Source: Portulaca oleracea (taxonomy: Eukaryota; Streptophyta; Magnoliopsida; Caryophyllales; Portulacaceae). From it: DNA of 64,000 nt. A program made the translations under genes and the position numbers. Positions 33,002 through 44,143 of this stretch are shown piece by piece. Below the pieces are notes generated by a model. The model saw nothing but the letters and a program-made list of their open reading frames with translations, did not search any database and was not told where the DNA came from. The stretch covers positions 7,639,501 through 7,703,500 of the forward strand of contig CM055868.1 of the NCBI GenBank assembly GCA_029582165.1, read 5' to 3'. Within the stretch, counting starts at the first letter, position 1, and the number at the start of each line of letters is the position of its first letter.

Positions 33002-33049
33002 TACAATTCCGCATTGTTTCAAAAAAAAAAAAACAAATACTCCGAATTA

Positions 33050-33609
33050 TTGAGAGGACAAAACAAAAAAGGTATCGCTTGTTTGACTTACATTATGAGT
33101 GCAGATCTGCAGCAACTTAATTGGAATCTTATGAGTCACTCTAAAAAGCTGCTGCTTGATTTAAGTTTTTAAAAAATAGCTAGTTGGCTTAATATTCTAT
33201 AATTCTTCTCTGAACGTCAATTTCAACGATGGTGTGCTAGTACACCATGAATTATTTTGTAGACTGTGGAGGGCTTATTTAGTCCCATCATATAATTAAA
33301 TAGTTCATTTTTTTTAACTTGAAGAATTTGTGTAAAATAAGTTGGTAAATTTAAATAGTATTTTAAATTTTATAATAATATTGATAAATTTACGGTGAAT
33401 TTATAATGAGTTTATAGTAAATATTGATGAATTTTTATAAAATCAAGTACTTTGAAGGATTCAGGTAAATAGTGTGTATACCATATAACAATTGAGTGGT
33501 CTATGTTCTTACGTAACTTGTCTAACTTGCATTGGTTTTGATCAATTATATATCCATCTAAAAGATAACTTACTTTTTATTTTATGATAAGTAAAAGGTT
33601 ATATATTAA
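33050..33609. other. Gene-free intergenic DNA with a dispersed repeat
   Basis: Contains copy 2 of the 58-bp repeat at 33292-33350, otherwise AT-rich and unrecognised. Confidence 0.5.
33292..33350. repeat. Dispersed 58-bp repeat, copy 2
   Basis: Same strand and near-identical to 6312-6370. The two flanks share nothing further. Confidence 0.7.
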
Positions 33610-33864
33610 GGGAATGTTTGGTAGGAACTAGAGAAATTTTTTCCAGGGAAAATTTCTCATGGAAAGTTTTCCATGGGAAAAATTTCCTTGGGAAAAATTT
33701 CTCTTAGCCTCCCTTAAGGGAAATTTTCCCTAGGAAAATAGAGAAAATAGTGGGCTCATCGTGAAAACTTTCCTGAAGTCAATCCGCATCCAAACATGGG
33801 GAAAATAAGTCAACCCGGGAAAATTGACCATTTCCCCGGGGTTATTGACCAACCAAACGCACCC
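33610..33864. mobile_element. Tourist-like MITE, copy 1, TSD TAA
   Basis: 255 bp. Ends are GGGAATGTTTGGT and (reverse complement of the right) GGGTGCGTTTGGTTGG; TAA lies on both sides (33607-33609 and 33865-33867). The inside is full of GGGAAAATTT-type words that fold back. A 3-bp TAA/TTA duplication is typical of PIF/Harbinger (Tourist) MITEs. Confidence 0.75.
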
Positions 33865-33867
33865 TAA

Positions 33868-34745
33868 TATTTATGTAACAATTTATATATTTATACATCT
33901 AATAATCAATAATAATTACGTAAGATAGATTAATGATCTGTTAAGAAATTAATAATGAAAGTTTTCTTCTAAGGACAACATAGCATAATTTTTCTTTACC
34001 AACAAAGTAACATAAACAAATAACTAAATAGATAAAACAAAAACAAAATTAAGAATATGATCACTTGCCATAGTCAAGTCATCAATAACTAGACTAGCAG
34101 TGCTTGTTTGACAAATGTTACTCCAGAAAGCTAATTCGACTTATTGGTGATTTGACTGTATGCATTACTTATGTGAACTAAAATACGTACACAAACATGC
34201 AATTAAACAAGAGTAATTGGTAATTAGCTTAGATTCAGTACACTGTATTCTTTTCTTCTTTCTAATTTCCACAATGGTGTGCTGGTTCACTCCACGTACT
34301 AATAATAATGAACATATTTCCCTCAAAAAAATAATGAACATATATCTGACTAGTCAACTAGTCACTTTTATCAATTTCTATACAGCAAATACTAAGGGCT
34401 TTTTTTCTTAATGTACCCTGAACATTGTGGACCCAAAAAAATGTGGTCCAAAGTTATGTTTGACTCCGACGATGACCTAATTGTTGCCTAAACTTTTCGA
34501 TATAGTCTTTTATCATTTTTTTCTTCTTTTGACTACTGTTTTGAAATTGACCAAACTTTGACAGCTAAGAGTGTATAAAATCATGGATAAAAAACAGTAG
34601 AGTAAAAGTTAAACTTCGGTAACTTTTAGTAAATTTTGGTAACTTTTTGGCAAATTTATGCTCATATGGGGGTTGGAAATCATGCAAGAAGAAGTTGCGG
34701 CTGGAAAATTTTCAAAAAAACAAAAAAAAACGATAATGACTTTGA
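33868..34745. other. Intergenic DNA upstream of COMT1
   Basis: AT-rich, no gene recognised. Confidence 0.45.
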
Positions 34746-34868
34746 AATATGGGGGTCCATATTGTTGTCGGAGACAAAGTATAGGGTCCAAAATATAAAT
34801 TTTAAAATATGGGGATCCAGAAAATAAATACCCCAAAATTCGGGATCCAAAAAATAAAAAAACCCCAA
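34746..34868. repeat. Degenerate short tandem repeat upstream of COMT1
   Basis: Three to four copies of a GGGGATCCAAAAAATAAA-like word at a spacing of about 30 bp, ending 40 bp before the TATA box. Possibly regulatory, but not known. Confidence 0.5.
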
Positions 34869-34907
34869 ATACTAATACACCATGCATGCATTTGTCCACG
34901 GGTTATC

Positions 34908-34915
34908 TATATAAA
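34908..34915 (+). promoter_or_regulatory. TATA box of COMT1
   Basis: TATATAAA, 100 bp before the start codon, followed by a CT-rich leader. COMT2 has TATAAA at about the same distance. Confidence 0.7.
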
Positions 34916-35015
34916 CATCTCACTTCCTCCTCTTCACTTCATCCATTCTCATCTCTCTCTACTTCTTTCTCTTCTGATTTCTCTCTCACCTGTCTCTCTC
35001 AGTAAACACGTAGAA

Positions 35016-36434
35016 ATGGCCCCAACCATGACTGTCCATGAAGAAAACACCAAGAAGAACGTTGCCATTGATGAAGACAAGGCATGGACCTCAGCAATGT
35101 TGCTCTCAACGAGCTCAGCACAATCCATGGTCCTCAAAACCATCATCGAGCTCGATGTCCTCGAGATCATCAAGCGGGCCGGGCCGGGCTCCCAGCTCTC
35201 TCCCACCGAGATTGCGGCCCAGCTCCCCACCAAGAACCCGGAGGCTCCATCCATGTTGGACCGGATGCTGCGGCTGCTTGCCAGTTACTCAGTCCTGACA
35301 TGCTCCCTTCGGACCCACCCAGATGGTCGGGTCGAGAGACTCTATGGGCTCGCACCGGTCTGCCACTTCTTGACCAAGGACGACGAGGGGTTGTCCTTGG
35401 TGGGTCATGCTCTCTTTCAGCAAGACAAGGTTGTTGTCGAATGTTGGTAAGTAATACCCTATACCTTGATCAACATGAATGCGCTATTCGGGTCGCCTCG
35501 ATTTGCAACTTCTTAACTATGATTTAAACATTTTGTATCAGGAACGAACTGAAAGACGCAGTGTTGGAAGGAGGAATTCCGTTTTACAGGTTACATGGTA
35601 TGTCACCGTATCAACACTTGGGAACTGATCCCAGATTGAAAGTCATCTTCAACAATCAATTGACTGAAATGTCAACTCTGGTTATGAAGAAGATCGTGGA
35701 GACCTACAAGGGTTTTGAGGGTATCTCTTCTTTGGTTGACATGGCCGGAAACAGAGGAGCAACACTTAGTATGATCGTTTCCAAATATCCTCACATTAAG
35801 GGCATTAATTTTGACTTGCCTCATATCGTCGCTGATAGACCAACTTATCCCGGTATGTAAACATTTTTACTTGGTATTAATTGTTTCTTGTGTGTTGATC
35901 TAACAAAGGAATAATAACAATCTAACTAAAAGAAACTTGAATAATTCTTAGGAATCACACATGTTGGAGGAGACATGTTTGTAAGCGTACCAAATGCAGA
36001 TGCTATCTTTATCAAGGTTAGTTTCAGAATTTTTGATTTCTAGTCATTGTCCACCTGCTATAAATACATAATGCATCTTATTAACTAAGTACTTAAGCTT
36101 GATGATTATGTTTGTGGATTGAATAAAACAGAGTGTGTTCCATAATTGGGATGATGAGCACTGTTTGAAGTTTATGAAGAACTGCTATGAAGCATTGCCT
36201 AACAATGGAAAGGTAATTGCATGTGAATACATTCTTCCTGTGATGCCCGAGACTGATGATATTGCAAGGACGGCTTACCAGTTTGATGTATTTATGATGA
36301 TTGGTCCCAACGGAAAGGAAAGAACTGCCGCGGAATTTGAGGCCTTAGGCAAAGCCGCCGGATTTCAAGAGTTCCAAATTGTATCTTCTTCAATTTATGA
36401 CTTTAGGCTCATGGAATTTCTCAAGAAAAATTAG
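35016..36434 (+). CDS. COMT-like class I O-methyltransferase (COMT1), 4 exons
   Basis: Exons 35016-35446, 35542-35852, 35952-36016 and 36132-36434, all with GT-AG introns of 95-115 bp, give 369 residues (COMT usually about 365). The start [10 protein letters not shown] follows the TATA box and leader. The N-terminal dimerisation domain (about 20-130) and the SAM-dependent methyltransferase domain (about 150-365) are both complete. The catalytic set is kept: His273 (FHNW), Glu301 (ACEYILP) and Glu332 (GKERT). The SAM glycine loop, normally DVGGGTGA, is DMAGNRGA (210-217). Pocket positions also differ from COMT2: Phe134/Gln135 for Met/Asn, Leu170 for His, Met187 for His, Ser-Val-Phe before the catalytic His for Trp-Ile-Cys, and Asn274 for Asp. 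An O-methyltransferase fold is certain; activity and substrate are not. It is tail to tail with COMT2. Confidence 0.88.
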
Positions 36435-36550
36435 TTACTCTTGAGGGAACTTAGGCAGTTAAATTGTGCTCCTACGTCTTTAATTGTCTTTAACTTCTTA
36501 ATCATATGATTGTGTGCATGCTCTCAATTATTTTTTCTGTCTATCCTTTA

Positions 36551-36556
36551 AATAAA
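36551..36556 (+). terminator. Poly(A) signal of COMT1
   Basis: AATAAA 117 bp after the stop codon. Confidence 0.6.
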
Positions 36557-36739
36557 GGCATTGGTTTCGTAGTAGAATTTTGCAATTAGATTGGTTTTGA
36601 ATTTCCTCCCCCTCCCCTCTCTTTCTCACTCAACAAACTAGCTAGAATTTCATATATATAATATTATCTTAATATGTGCCAAATCCCTCCATCTTGATTT
36701 GTAGAATCACAATGTAAAATAGCAATCTACGTCTACGTG

Positions 36740-39300
36740 CTTTGTCCTTTGATTGAAGACATGCTATATGAAGGGCAAATTGATTGTCACATTTGAGAGT
36801 GGTTGGCTTAGAAATCTTGACTCCAAGCTCACTAAGCAAACTAACCAACCAAGTTATTTCAGTTGTTGCCTAAGCCATGGCTCTGTATTCTGCCTCAACA
36901 GAACACCTAGCAACTATGGTTTGTTTCTTAGATAAAAAAAAATAGTTTTCCAGTGAAAATCCTATATATATTAAGATCTTCTAAAGAAACACCAATATCA
37001 GATGAGAGTTTGCAATTCAGAGGTAAAGGAGTATATGTAGGTTTAGAATGTACATGGCCTGAATCTTTAAGCGGCTCATGTGTAAATTTTTGTTGAGTTA
37101 AATTGATTCCATGAGGTAAATGAGATACTTCAAGGCCTAAGAAATAATTCAGCTAGCCCAAGTCTTTATTCCAAAAGATACATTAAGCTGTTGTTTGAGT
37201 ATGATGATCATTGCCTCTAATGATCTTGTAAGCAAAATATCATCAACATAAACGGCCAAGATGGTTAGATCATCAGAAGATCTTTTAGTAAACAAGCTAT
37301 AATCATTCTTAAACTGAAATTTTTTTTTACAATGGTAAGCAGTCCCGCCCACTGGGCCCCTATCCCAGGGTCTAACCCAGCGGGCCTTTATTAGACCGGG
37401 GGACATGGATGTCGATTCCTTTGTTCAAGGCCAACCTTCTTGCACACAGCACTCCCGTACGCTGGTAAGCCAGGGATGCTTCCCCCAGGATTCGAACCCT
37501 GGTGGGAGGGGAGAGAAGGTGGTGTTCCTTGCCTTAGTGGCAAGGACCCAATCGACATTCTTAAACTGAACATATCCTCGAGTTTGTAAGAAGTAAGCCA
37601 ATTATGAATGCTATTGTCTTGAAGCCTGTTTCAGCCCATATAAAGATTTTTGTAATATGTAGACTTTGTTAAGAGGATTAGGTATCCCATTAGGAATTTT
37701 CATGTAGACTTCTTCATGTAGCTTTCCATGTAGAAAAGTATTATTGACATTAAGTAGAAATAGAGGCCAATTTATAGCAGATGCCAAAGCACTAATAGTT
37801 CTGATAATCGCTACTGGACTGAATGTTTTTGTACAGTCTATGCCCTCTTTCTGAGTATTCCCTCATATGACAAGTCGAGCATTGTACCTTTCTAAGGTTC
37901 CATCTGATTTCAGCTTGACCTTATAAACCCATTTGGAGCTAATGGCCTTTTATCTGTTGTTGGTAAGTCAATTTCTAACCAAATATTATTGAGTCACAAA
38001 GCATTAATCTCCTTTTGCATAGCCTTGACCCATTATGGATGTTGTGCTGCTTATTTATATGAAGATGGTTCTTGGAGATAATCCAATTGAGATATATGTT
38101 CTTATTGAGCAACAATCAAGGCAATAAATTGTACAATGTTGCAGTTGCTCCTTTTCTGATTAGGAATTGCATAGTCTTGTAGATAAGAATAAGGTTTGAT
38201 GGTTCTAGAAGATCTTCTGACTGGCACATCAGGAGGTAAAATAGGTGTGGATCTTGGAGAGGGTTGATGAACATGATCTTGATCTTGCATTACAAGGTTA
38301 GTGGCTTCTAGGATAGGAACATTGTCAGTGACAATATTAAAGAACAAGGAATATATTAGGTAATACAACATCAAAAGAGCCAGTCATACTATAAATGGGA
38401 AAGCATGTTTCATGAGACCTGACATCTCTGTTGTAAAGGACCTTTTTTAATGTCAAATTGTACAACTTATAAGCTTTCTTATGAAAGGGAAAGGATAAAC
38501 TCTAGGTCAAATTTAGACCTGTGCACAGATAAAGTGGAGGCAAAATATATGCAACCAAAAATTCTTAGATGAGAATAATCAGGTGGAGAACATAAAGCAA
38601 TTCATAAGGAGTTTTGAAATGAATAACAAAGTTTGGAACTCTATTAATCAAATAAGTAGTTGTTAAAACACATTGACCCCAAAATTTGAATGGCAGGTTA
38701 GCTTGGATCAACGAAGAACGGGCTACTTTAAGAATTTACTCATGTTTTCTTTACACTACACCATTCTGTTGTTGTCTTTCAACATATGAAATCTGATGAA
38801 TAATCCCCCCATCTCGAAATAGAAGGCATTAACATGATGGTCACAAAATTCTTGACCATTGTTAGTTCTTATAATCTTGCCAGTAGCATCTAATTTATTA
38901 TAATCAAACGAGACAAAATTTTTAAGCATAGGTAAGGCATTGCTTTTACTGGATATCAAATATACCCAAGTAATACAAGTATAGTCATCAACAATAGTAA
39001 GGAAAGAGTAGTAACCATCATATGTTTGAGTTTTAAAGTATGATCCCCAAATGTCTACATGTAACAACTCAAATTTATTAGAAGATCTCGTAATACTATT
39101 AGGAAAAGGAGATATGTGTTGCTTTGCTTGAGAACAAATCTTGCATACGAACTTGCTACTGGATAGAGTAGACACTTCAGGGATCTTGACAAGGAAAATG
39201 AAATCAAAATTATCAAAACCTATTTTTCATAAAATATTCACTTCATTAGTGTCATTAGCCATTGTTTCAACAAGAAAAAGAATAATAGGAGACATTGTTC
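36740..39300 (-). pseudogene. Ty1/copia pol pseudogene, minus strand
   Basis: Read from 39300 downward: the integrase zinc/core region (CKICSQAKQH, LHVDIWGSY, IVDDYT at 39175-38900), where the usual RSDNG-type motif reads RTNNGQEF, so a catalytic Asp is replaced by Asn; a linker with VRRSSRTIKP (about 38190-38240); reverse transcriptase (LAVYVDDILLT at about 37250); and RNase H (SVEAEYRAMA at about 36880). Many stops and frame changes. A SINE splits the RT at 37319-37555. No LTRs were recognised. The relic fills the space behind COMT1. Confidence 0.85.
37319..37555 (-). mobile_element. tRNA-type SINE with 15-bp target duplication
   Basis: CATTCTTAAACTGAA lies exactly at 37304-37318 and 37556-37570. 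On the minus strand the 237-bp body has a perfect pol III B box GGTTCGAATCC (37488-37498) and ends in an A run. A box A-like TGCCACTAAGG lies upstream, at about 37529-37539. The body is GC-rich against its AT-rich host. It interrupts the minus-strand copia RT, so it is younger than that element. Confidence 0.85.
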
Positions 39301-39550
39301 TATTAATATAAAGAATTTCATTCGAGAGGCTTTGTTTGTTAGCCCCTGGATATTTCAACAAAGTATTTTCATTTTATATGAAGAAATACCAAATACTTCC
39401 AAAGTGATAGTTGCATCTGAGTTCTACACCTAATACAAAATAGAACATATATACTAACTGTATGCAAATTATAGGTAACCATACTGTGAAACAGTACCAC
39501 CCCTGCGTAGTATCCAGGTCTATCGATGCACCCACAACTAGACCTGTCAA
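39301..39550. other. Gene-free stretch
   Basis: No gene recognised; probably flank of the copia relic. Confidence 0.4.
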
Positions 39551-39555
39551 TATAT

Positions 39556-42500
39556 TGTAACAACCCGCCCCAAAATCGCGATTAATTAAGTACTAATTAC
39601 CGTAATTACCTAAATTATGTATAAATTTTTCGTTTTTACTTTTAATTATTTATTTCTTCGGTGCTAAGTCTCGTGCAGGAGATGGCAAAAGGGTATCAAG
39701 TTACCGGTTTAAAAATCTTGGATTTATTCATTTCACTTGTTAAGTTAAACTATTTCGGGTTTTACCGTTACGTTATTTCTTTAACCGGAAAGGGTTTAAT
39801 TATTCTACTTCTTAACGTTTATATTTTATTACCCAAACCTTAATTTGTTTGGGTTATATTTATTTTATTTAATCACAAGTAATATTTATGTCCTACTTAT
39901 TTAATTTTTCTAATTCAAGTCCTATTTTATTTTAATCAAATTGTTAGCAACTAATTTTATTTAGTACAAACTAATTATTTTAACCCAATATATTTACAAT
40001 TACTTAAATTAAGTTAAAGTTTCTGATTTAGTTAAGTGTAATTTACTAATTGTTGTCTTAATTTAATTAGTTTAAGTATATATATTAGTAAGGGGGAAGG
40101 GGGGTCATTTTATATCATTCTAATTTCCCCAACACCAAGTCATTCTCCCACTTCTTTCTCTCCCTTGCTTACATGCCACTTTCCCCTGTCCCTGGTGTTT
40201 TCCGACCGCCGGCTGCACACACTGCAGTGGCCTCGGCCACCCTCTCCTCCCTCTTGTGTTTTTCTCCAATTTTATCTTCAGGGTAACCTCTCAAAACCCC
40301 AATTTCAATTTCTCTAAACCTAATCTGAAAATCTATGTTTTACATATGTTTCTTTTGTAATTTCTATCTCTTTTACTCTCTTTTATCTTGAATTCAAGTA
40401 TATAATTGTATTGGTTAAGTTAGGGTTAAGTTTTGAGTGTATGCATGTATGTTTCTAAGTGTTTATGAGGTTTTATGGTTGAATTCATGGTGGATGATGA
40501 TTATATGTCAATGCATGTAAATTTCTTGAAAGATTCTGAGTATTTAAGGGCTGAATTTATGTTTTAAGATTATGGGTTAAGTGTTATTATGTTTAGTTTG
40601 GGTGAATTAGTGAGGTTTTGATGCAAGAGTTCAAGAGTGTGTCTCATATGTTGAGTTTATGTTTAATCCATGGATGCATGTGGTTTTTAAGGCCTTTGAT
40701 GAGTTGATTTTCAAGGTTTATATTCTAGAAATATAGTGGATTAAAGTTTAAGTGAGATTTGGTTATGTTTAGTATGATTAAGGGAGAAAAATCCAATTAA
40801 AAACTGAATTATGGGTGATTGAAGTTTCTGTTTAGTTTCTGGAAATTTACAGAGGTATGAAAGTGAGATTTTAGCCCATATTTTTACTCCATATGATAGC
40901 TCAAGGTGTTAGCTAACTATAGGCTTTGGAATTTCGAATTTCCGACATGTATAGACCGAGTTATGGCCAAAACCGTGACGATGCGTTTTTATATACGAAT
41001 TCTGAGTCAGTAGGTTGAGGACTGTTTTTCGTGCCTTTAGAGACCTCTTTAGTTTTTGTGGTAAACATGAAAGTTTTAGGTCTTAGTGCAAGCTTTTCGG
41101 AATGGTATGGTTTGTATTTATCCGATACCGGGAGTATGAGTTACGAGCTCGGGAATAAGGGCTGTCCAGAGTGAAGTTTCTGCCCAAATTAACTTATGTA
41201 AATTAATATCTTTTGGGCCTCAAATCAACCCAATAAAGATTTCTAGGCATAAATATGTTATGGTCATAGGTTAGCATCTTAGAGTTATGTGTTTAAGGCT
41301 AAAAGTATCATTTTGGAGATTTAAGTAAGTCTTAAGGATATTTTCCAAAAGCTAGTGAGTTTAGCCAAGTATTCTTTTCCCCCATCATTCTCTAGCATAA
41401 TGTTCAATGTCTTTGATCTAGCTAAGAATTTCTTCTAGCTTGGTAGCCTCCAAGTTCTAAATCAATTCAATCTTTGTTACTTAAATCATCGATCCAAGCT
41501 TGTTCTCATCACATTCGGTCATGTACATCTTACTCCGTTTCATCATTCATTTGCTATCACATCATCAAACCATATTTGAATCCATCATTCTCATCATAGC
41601 TTTCAAGTTATAATCACCCCATTCATAATCGATTCAAGCTAATTTTCTTAGATTCAAGCCCTTTTATTTGAATCATCTTCTACGTCATTATTCGCATGCT
41701 TTTCCAACCCGAAAATCCTAAGGTTTTATATACACAGTTTCTGTCCGGGCCCATTTTGAAGCCCTTCCACTTATTTTTGGCCTTCGGCCCTGTTTGACAA
41801 AATTAAAGATCATGATTTTCCCTATTCCGAAATGTACTCTTTTATGTCATTCCGATTTTTCTAACTCAAGTTATACTTCAAACTCTATTTTTATATAAAC
41901 CTGAAGTTTTATTCTTAAAGTATTTCATTTATATTACTAAGTTTCTAAACTTATGAAGCTAATTTAGAACCTTATTCGGTTCTTCATTTTTATTTATTCT
42001 TATCTTAGTTGACAAGTTTTGAAAGCCATCTCCAAGCCGAGCCACGCCGCCAAGGTCTTTAGCGTCCCAAGGTACGCAAATTGTCCAACTTTTAACTCTT
42101 TATTTATCCTTCAACACAACTATCATTGTGATATTATGTCTACGTCATGAACTAATATCTTATATTGAATTATTTTCAAGCGGTCCCGCCCTATCATATT
42201 CTAGCTAGTTACGTGGAGTGCTAGCCTATACTTTTAGATGCTCCTGATCAGAGTATCCTAATGACCTGGCCAGTGTCGACTGCCTAGCAGTCACCCAATC
42301 CAAATCTAGATCGGTTTGGGCATGCGCGTGTGTGAGGTGCTTCGGCATCGATCGTAAGGGATACCGCTCATTTCTAATTATCACAAGTTCATTTCAGTTA
42401 TTTATATTCATGTCTTATGCATATACCAGTTATTTATATATATATGCAACAATTCAGTTTATTTATGTTTATCCCCTTTCCCGTTTTCAAAATGAATTTA

Positions 42501-42962
42501 AATGCCGGCACTAAAACCGTTTTCGAACGGTTTTACGTGTTGGAGGTTTACGTACTGAGTGTTTCCCCACTCACCCTTTTGCAATGTTTTAATGTTTTGT
42601 TTTAGGAGGTTCGAGCTCCCAAGGCAAGGACAAGTCGGTTCCAAAGTAATTCAAGACTCTTGAGGTAGTTCTCTAAGGAAATCATCGGTTAGCAAGGGCG
42701 AGCATAATTTTGGAAGTTGTTTTAGTATTTAAGCTATATTTAAGTTTATATACTTTATCCAAGGGTTGTATAAGGTTTATATGTGAAGGTTCTTAAGTTA
42801 GTAAGTTATCTTGTGGTTTTGGAAGTTTCTGTGGTGTTGTTGCCTTGTCTCTTTTGGGGGACGGCGGTGACACTTCAACCTAAAAAGTGTTCCGCTGCGC
42901 TAATCGCGGGCTTAGCTTCTCTAAGTAGAGTTTAACCCTGTGATTAAGGTTGGGGTGTTACA
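39556..42962. mobile_element. Long solo LTR (3.4 kb) or LARD-like element, TSD TATAT
   Basis: Begins TGTAACAACCCG and ends GGGGTGTTACA: TG...CA with TGTAACA/TGTTACA inverted ends. TATAT occurs at 39551-39555 and 42963-42967. No protein domain can be seen inside, and no internal direct repeat marks two LTRs, so a single very long LTR is the simplest reading; gypsy LTRs of this length are known. The small open frames inside show no known domain. Confidence 0.7.
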
Positions 42963-43489
42963 TATATGATCCAACTCGATAAATTGATATCAACCTATCA
43001 AAACATCTTGGATTTTGAACACGATTTTGTCGACCCGAATTCCAAATAAACTGAAACCTGAAACCTGTAAATTCGTTGGTCAAACCCGACCTATCCCTTA
43101 GACCTGAAAATTTTAGTTTTTATGTTCAATTATGTTGGATTAATCTGTGATTTTTCGTTGGGATCTCAAATTATTAAACTACAAGCATCACTCATTCATC
43201 TATTATTTTTCTTATTTAAGTTGAAACATTCGTCATAATATATCGTTGCTAGAAGAGAATCGTATTTTTTTTATGTATATTGTACCCAATATAGTACTTA
43301 GAGACAATTCTTTTCCAAGAAAAAATGGGAAAAACTACGGCCATATTGGATTGATCCAATCCAACAGCGAAATACACAACCCACATTAACTCTACTCTTA
43401 CTCATATAAACTCTAATCTGAAATATACATGACCTATATTTATCCGAATTTGACATACAACTGACATGTATTTAACCCGTCCTTCTGTA

Positions 43490-43580
43490 TAGTCTGAGTT
43501 TTATATCGTTTCCATAGGGAGCAGGGGCCTTTTAGATCAATTCTTTTGTTACAAAGCCTTATTTAAGATGAAAAAACAGG
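43490..43580. repeat. Relic of a gypsy LTR end
   Basis: TATCGTTTCCATAGGGAGCA and the following 50 bp resemble the PBS-proximal end of LTRs A-C (ATCGTATCCACAGGGAGCAA). No internal sequence follows. Confidence 0.6.
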
Positions 43581-43584
43581 TAAA

Positions 43585-44028
43585 AAGAGCGGTGCACAAT
43601 GTTCGGTTTACATTTAAAAACATGGAAAAGTTTGTAGGAAAGTTTATTTGAAATATCAAAATTACCCTTATATATTAATTTTTAAAATAATTTTTACGGG
43701 CATTTTCGGAGGTAATATTGTAAACCTTTCCATTTTCCATGGGGAAAGCTTTAAGTCCCCCGTGGGAAGGTTTTTCCCATCCACATTGGAAAAATAATGG
43801 GACTCATTTCAAAATTTTCTTTCCTTCATTTTACAAACAAACATGGAAACTTTGGTCAACTTGAGAAAGTTGAAAAAAACAATTGCAATCAAACACTACC
43901 TTAGTGATAATTAACTACTTTTTACTAGTAATTGCCAAAGACAACATTACACCCAGCAATATTAATTTGTTATCAAATTGAACTGCTATTGCAATTTTAA
44001 GTTAAAAATAGGAAATAAATCAATCATC
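43585..44028. other. Gap with a probable old Tourist-like MITE
   Basis: 43590-43912 contains folded GGGAAAG/CTTTCCC words and ends in CAAACACTACC before TTA, like the Tourist-like copies elsewhere. The left end is unclear, so it is not called firmly. Confidence 0.4.
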
Positions 44029-44034
44029 TTTATT
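44029..44034 (-). terminator. Poly(A) signal of COMT2
   Basis: AATAAA on the minus strand, 110 bp after the stop codon. Confidence 0.55.
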
Positions 44035-44143
44035 TATCTATCAAATTCAATTCAAAAGGCATGACACAAGCATGCATGTCACAAACACCTTACACAAAAA
44101 CACAGGAAACAAATACAAGAAATCGAAATTTACAAAAGTATAA

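Larger units (their letters stand above)
27557..33034 (+). mobile_element. L1-type LINE, full length, with 15-bp target duplication
   Basis: AAATACTCCGAATTA occurs exactly at 27542-27556 and 33035-33049. Between them lie a 5' UTR of about 100 bp, ORF1, ORF2 and a terminal A run (33021-33033). This is the signature of target-primed reverse transcription. The intact duplication suggests a fairly recent insertion, yet both ORFs carry several stops and frame changes, so the copy is probably dead. Confidence 0.92.

Noticed and set aside
37404..37555. tRNA gene with B box GGTTCGAATCC
   Set aside because: No cloverleaf can be drawn; the B box lies in a 237-bp unit with A tail and target duplications, so it is a SINE.
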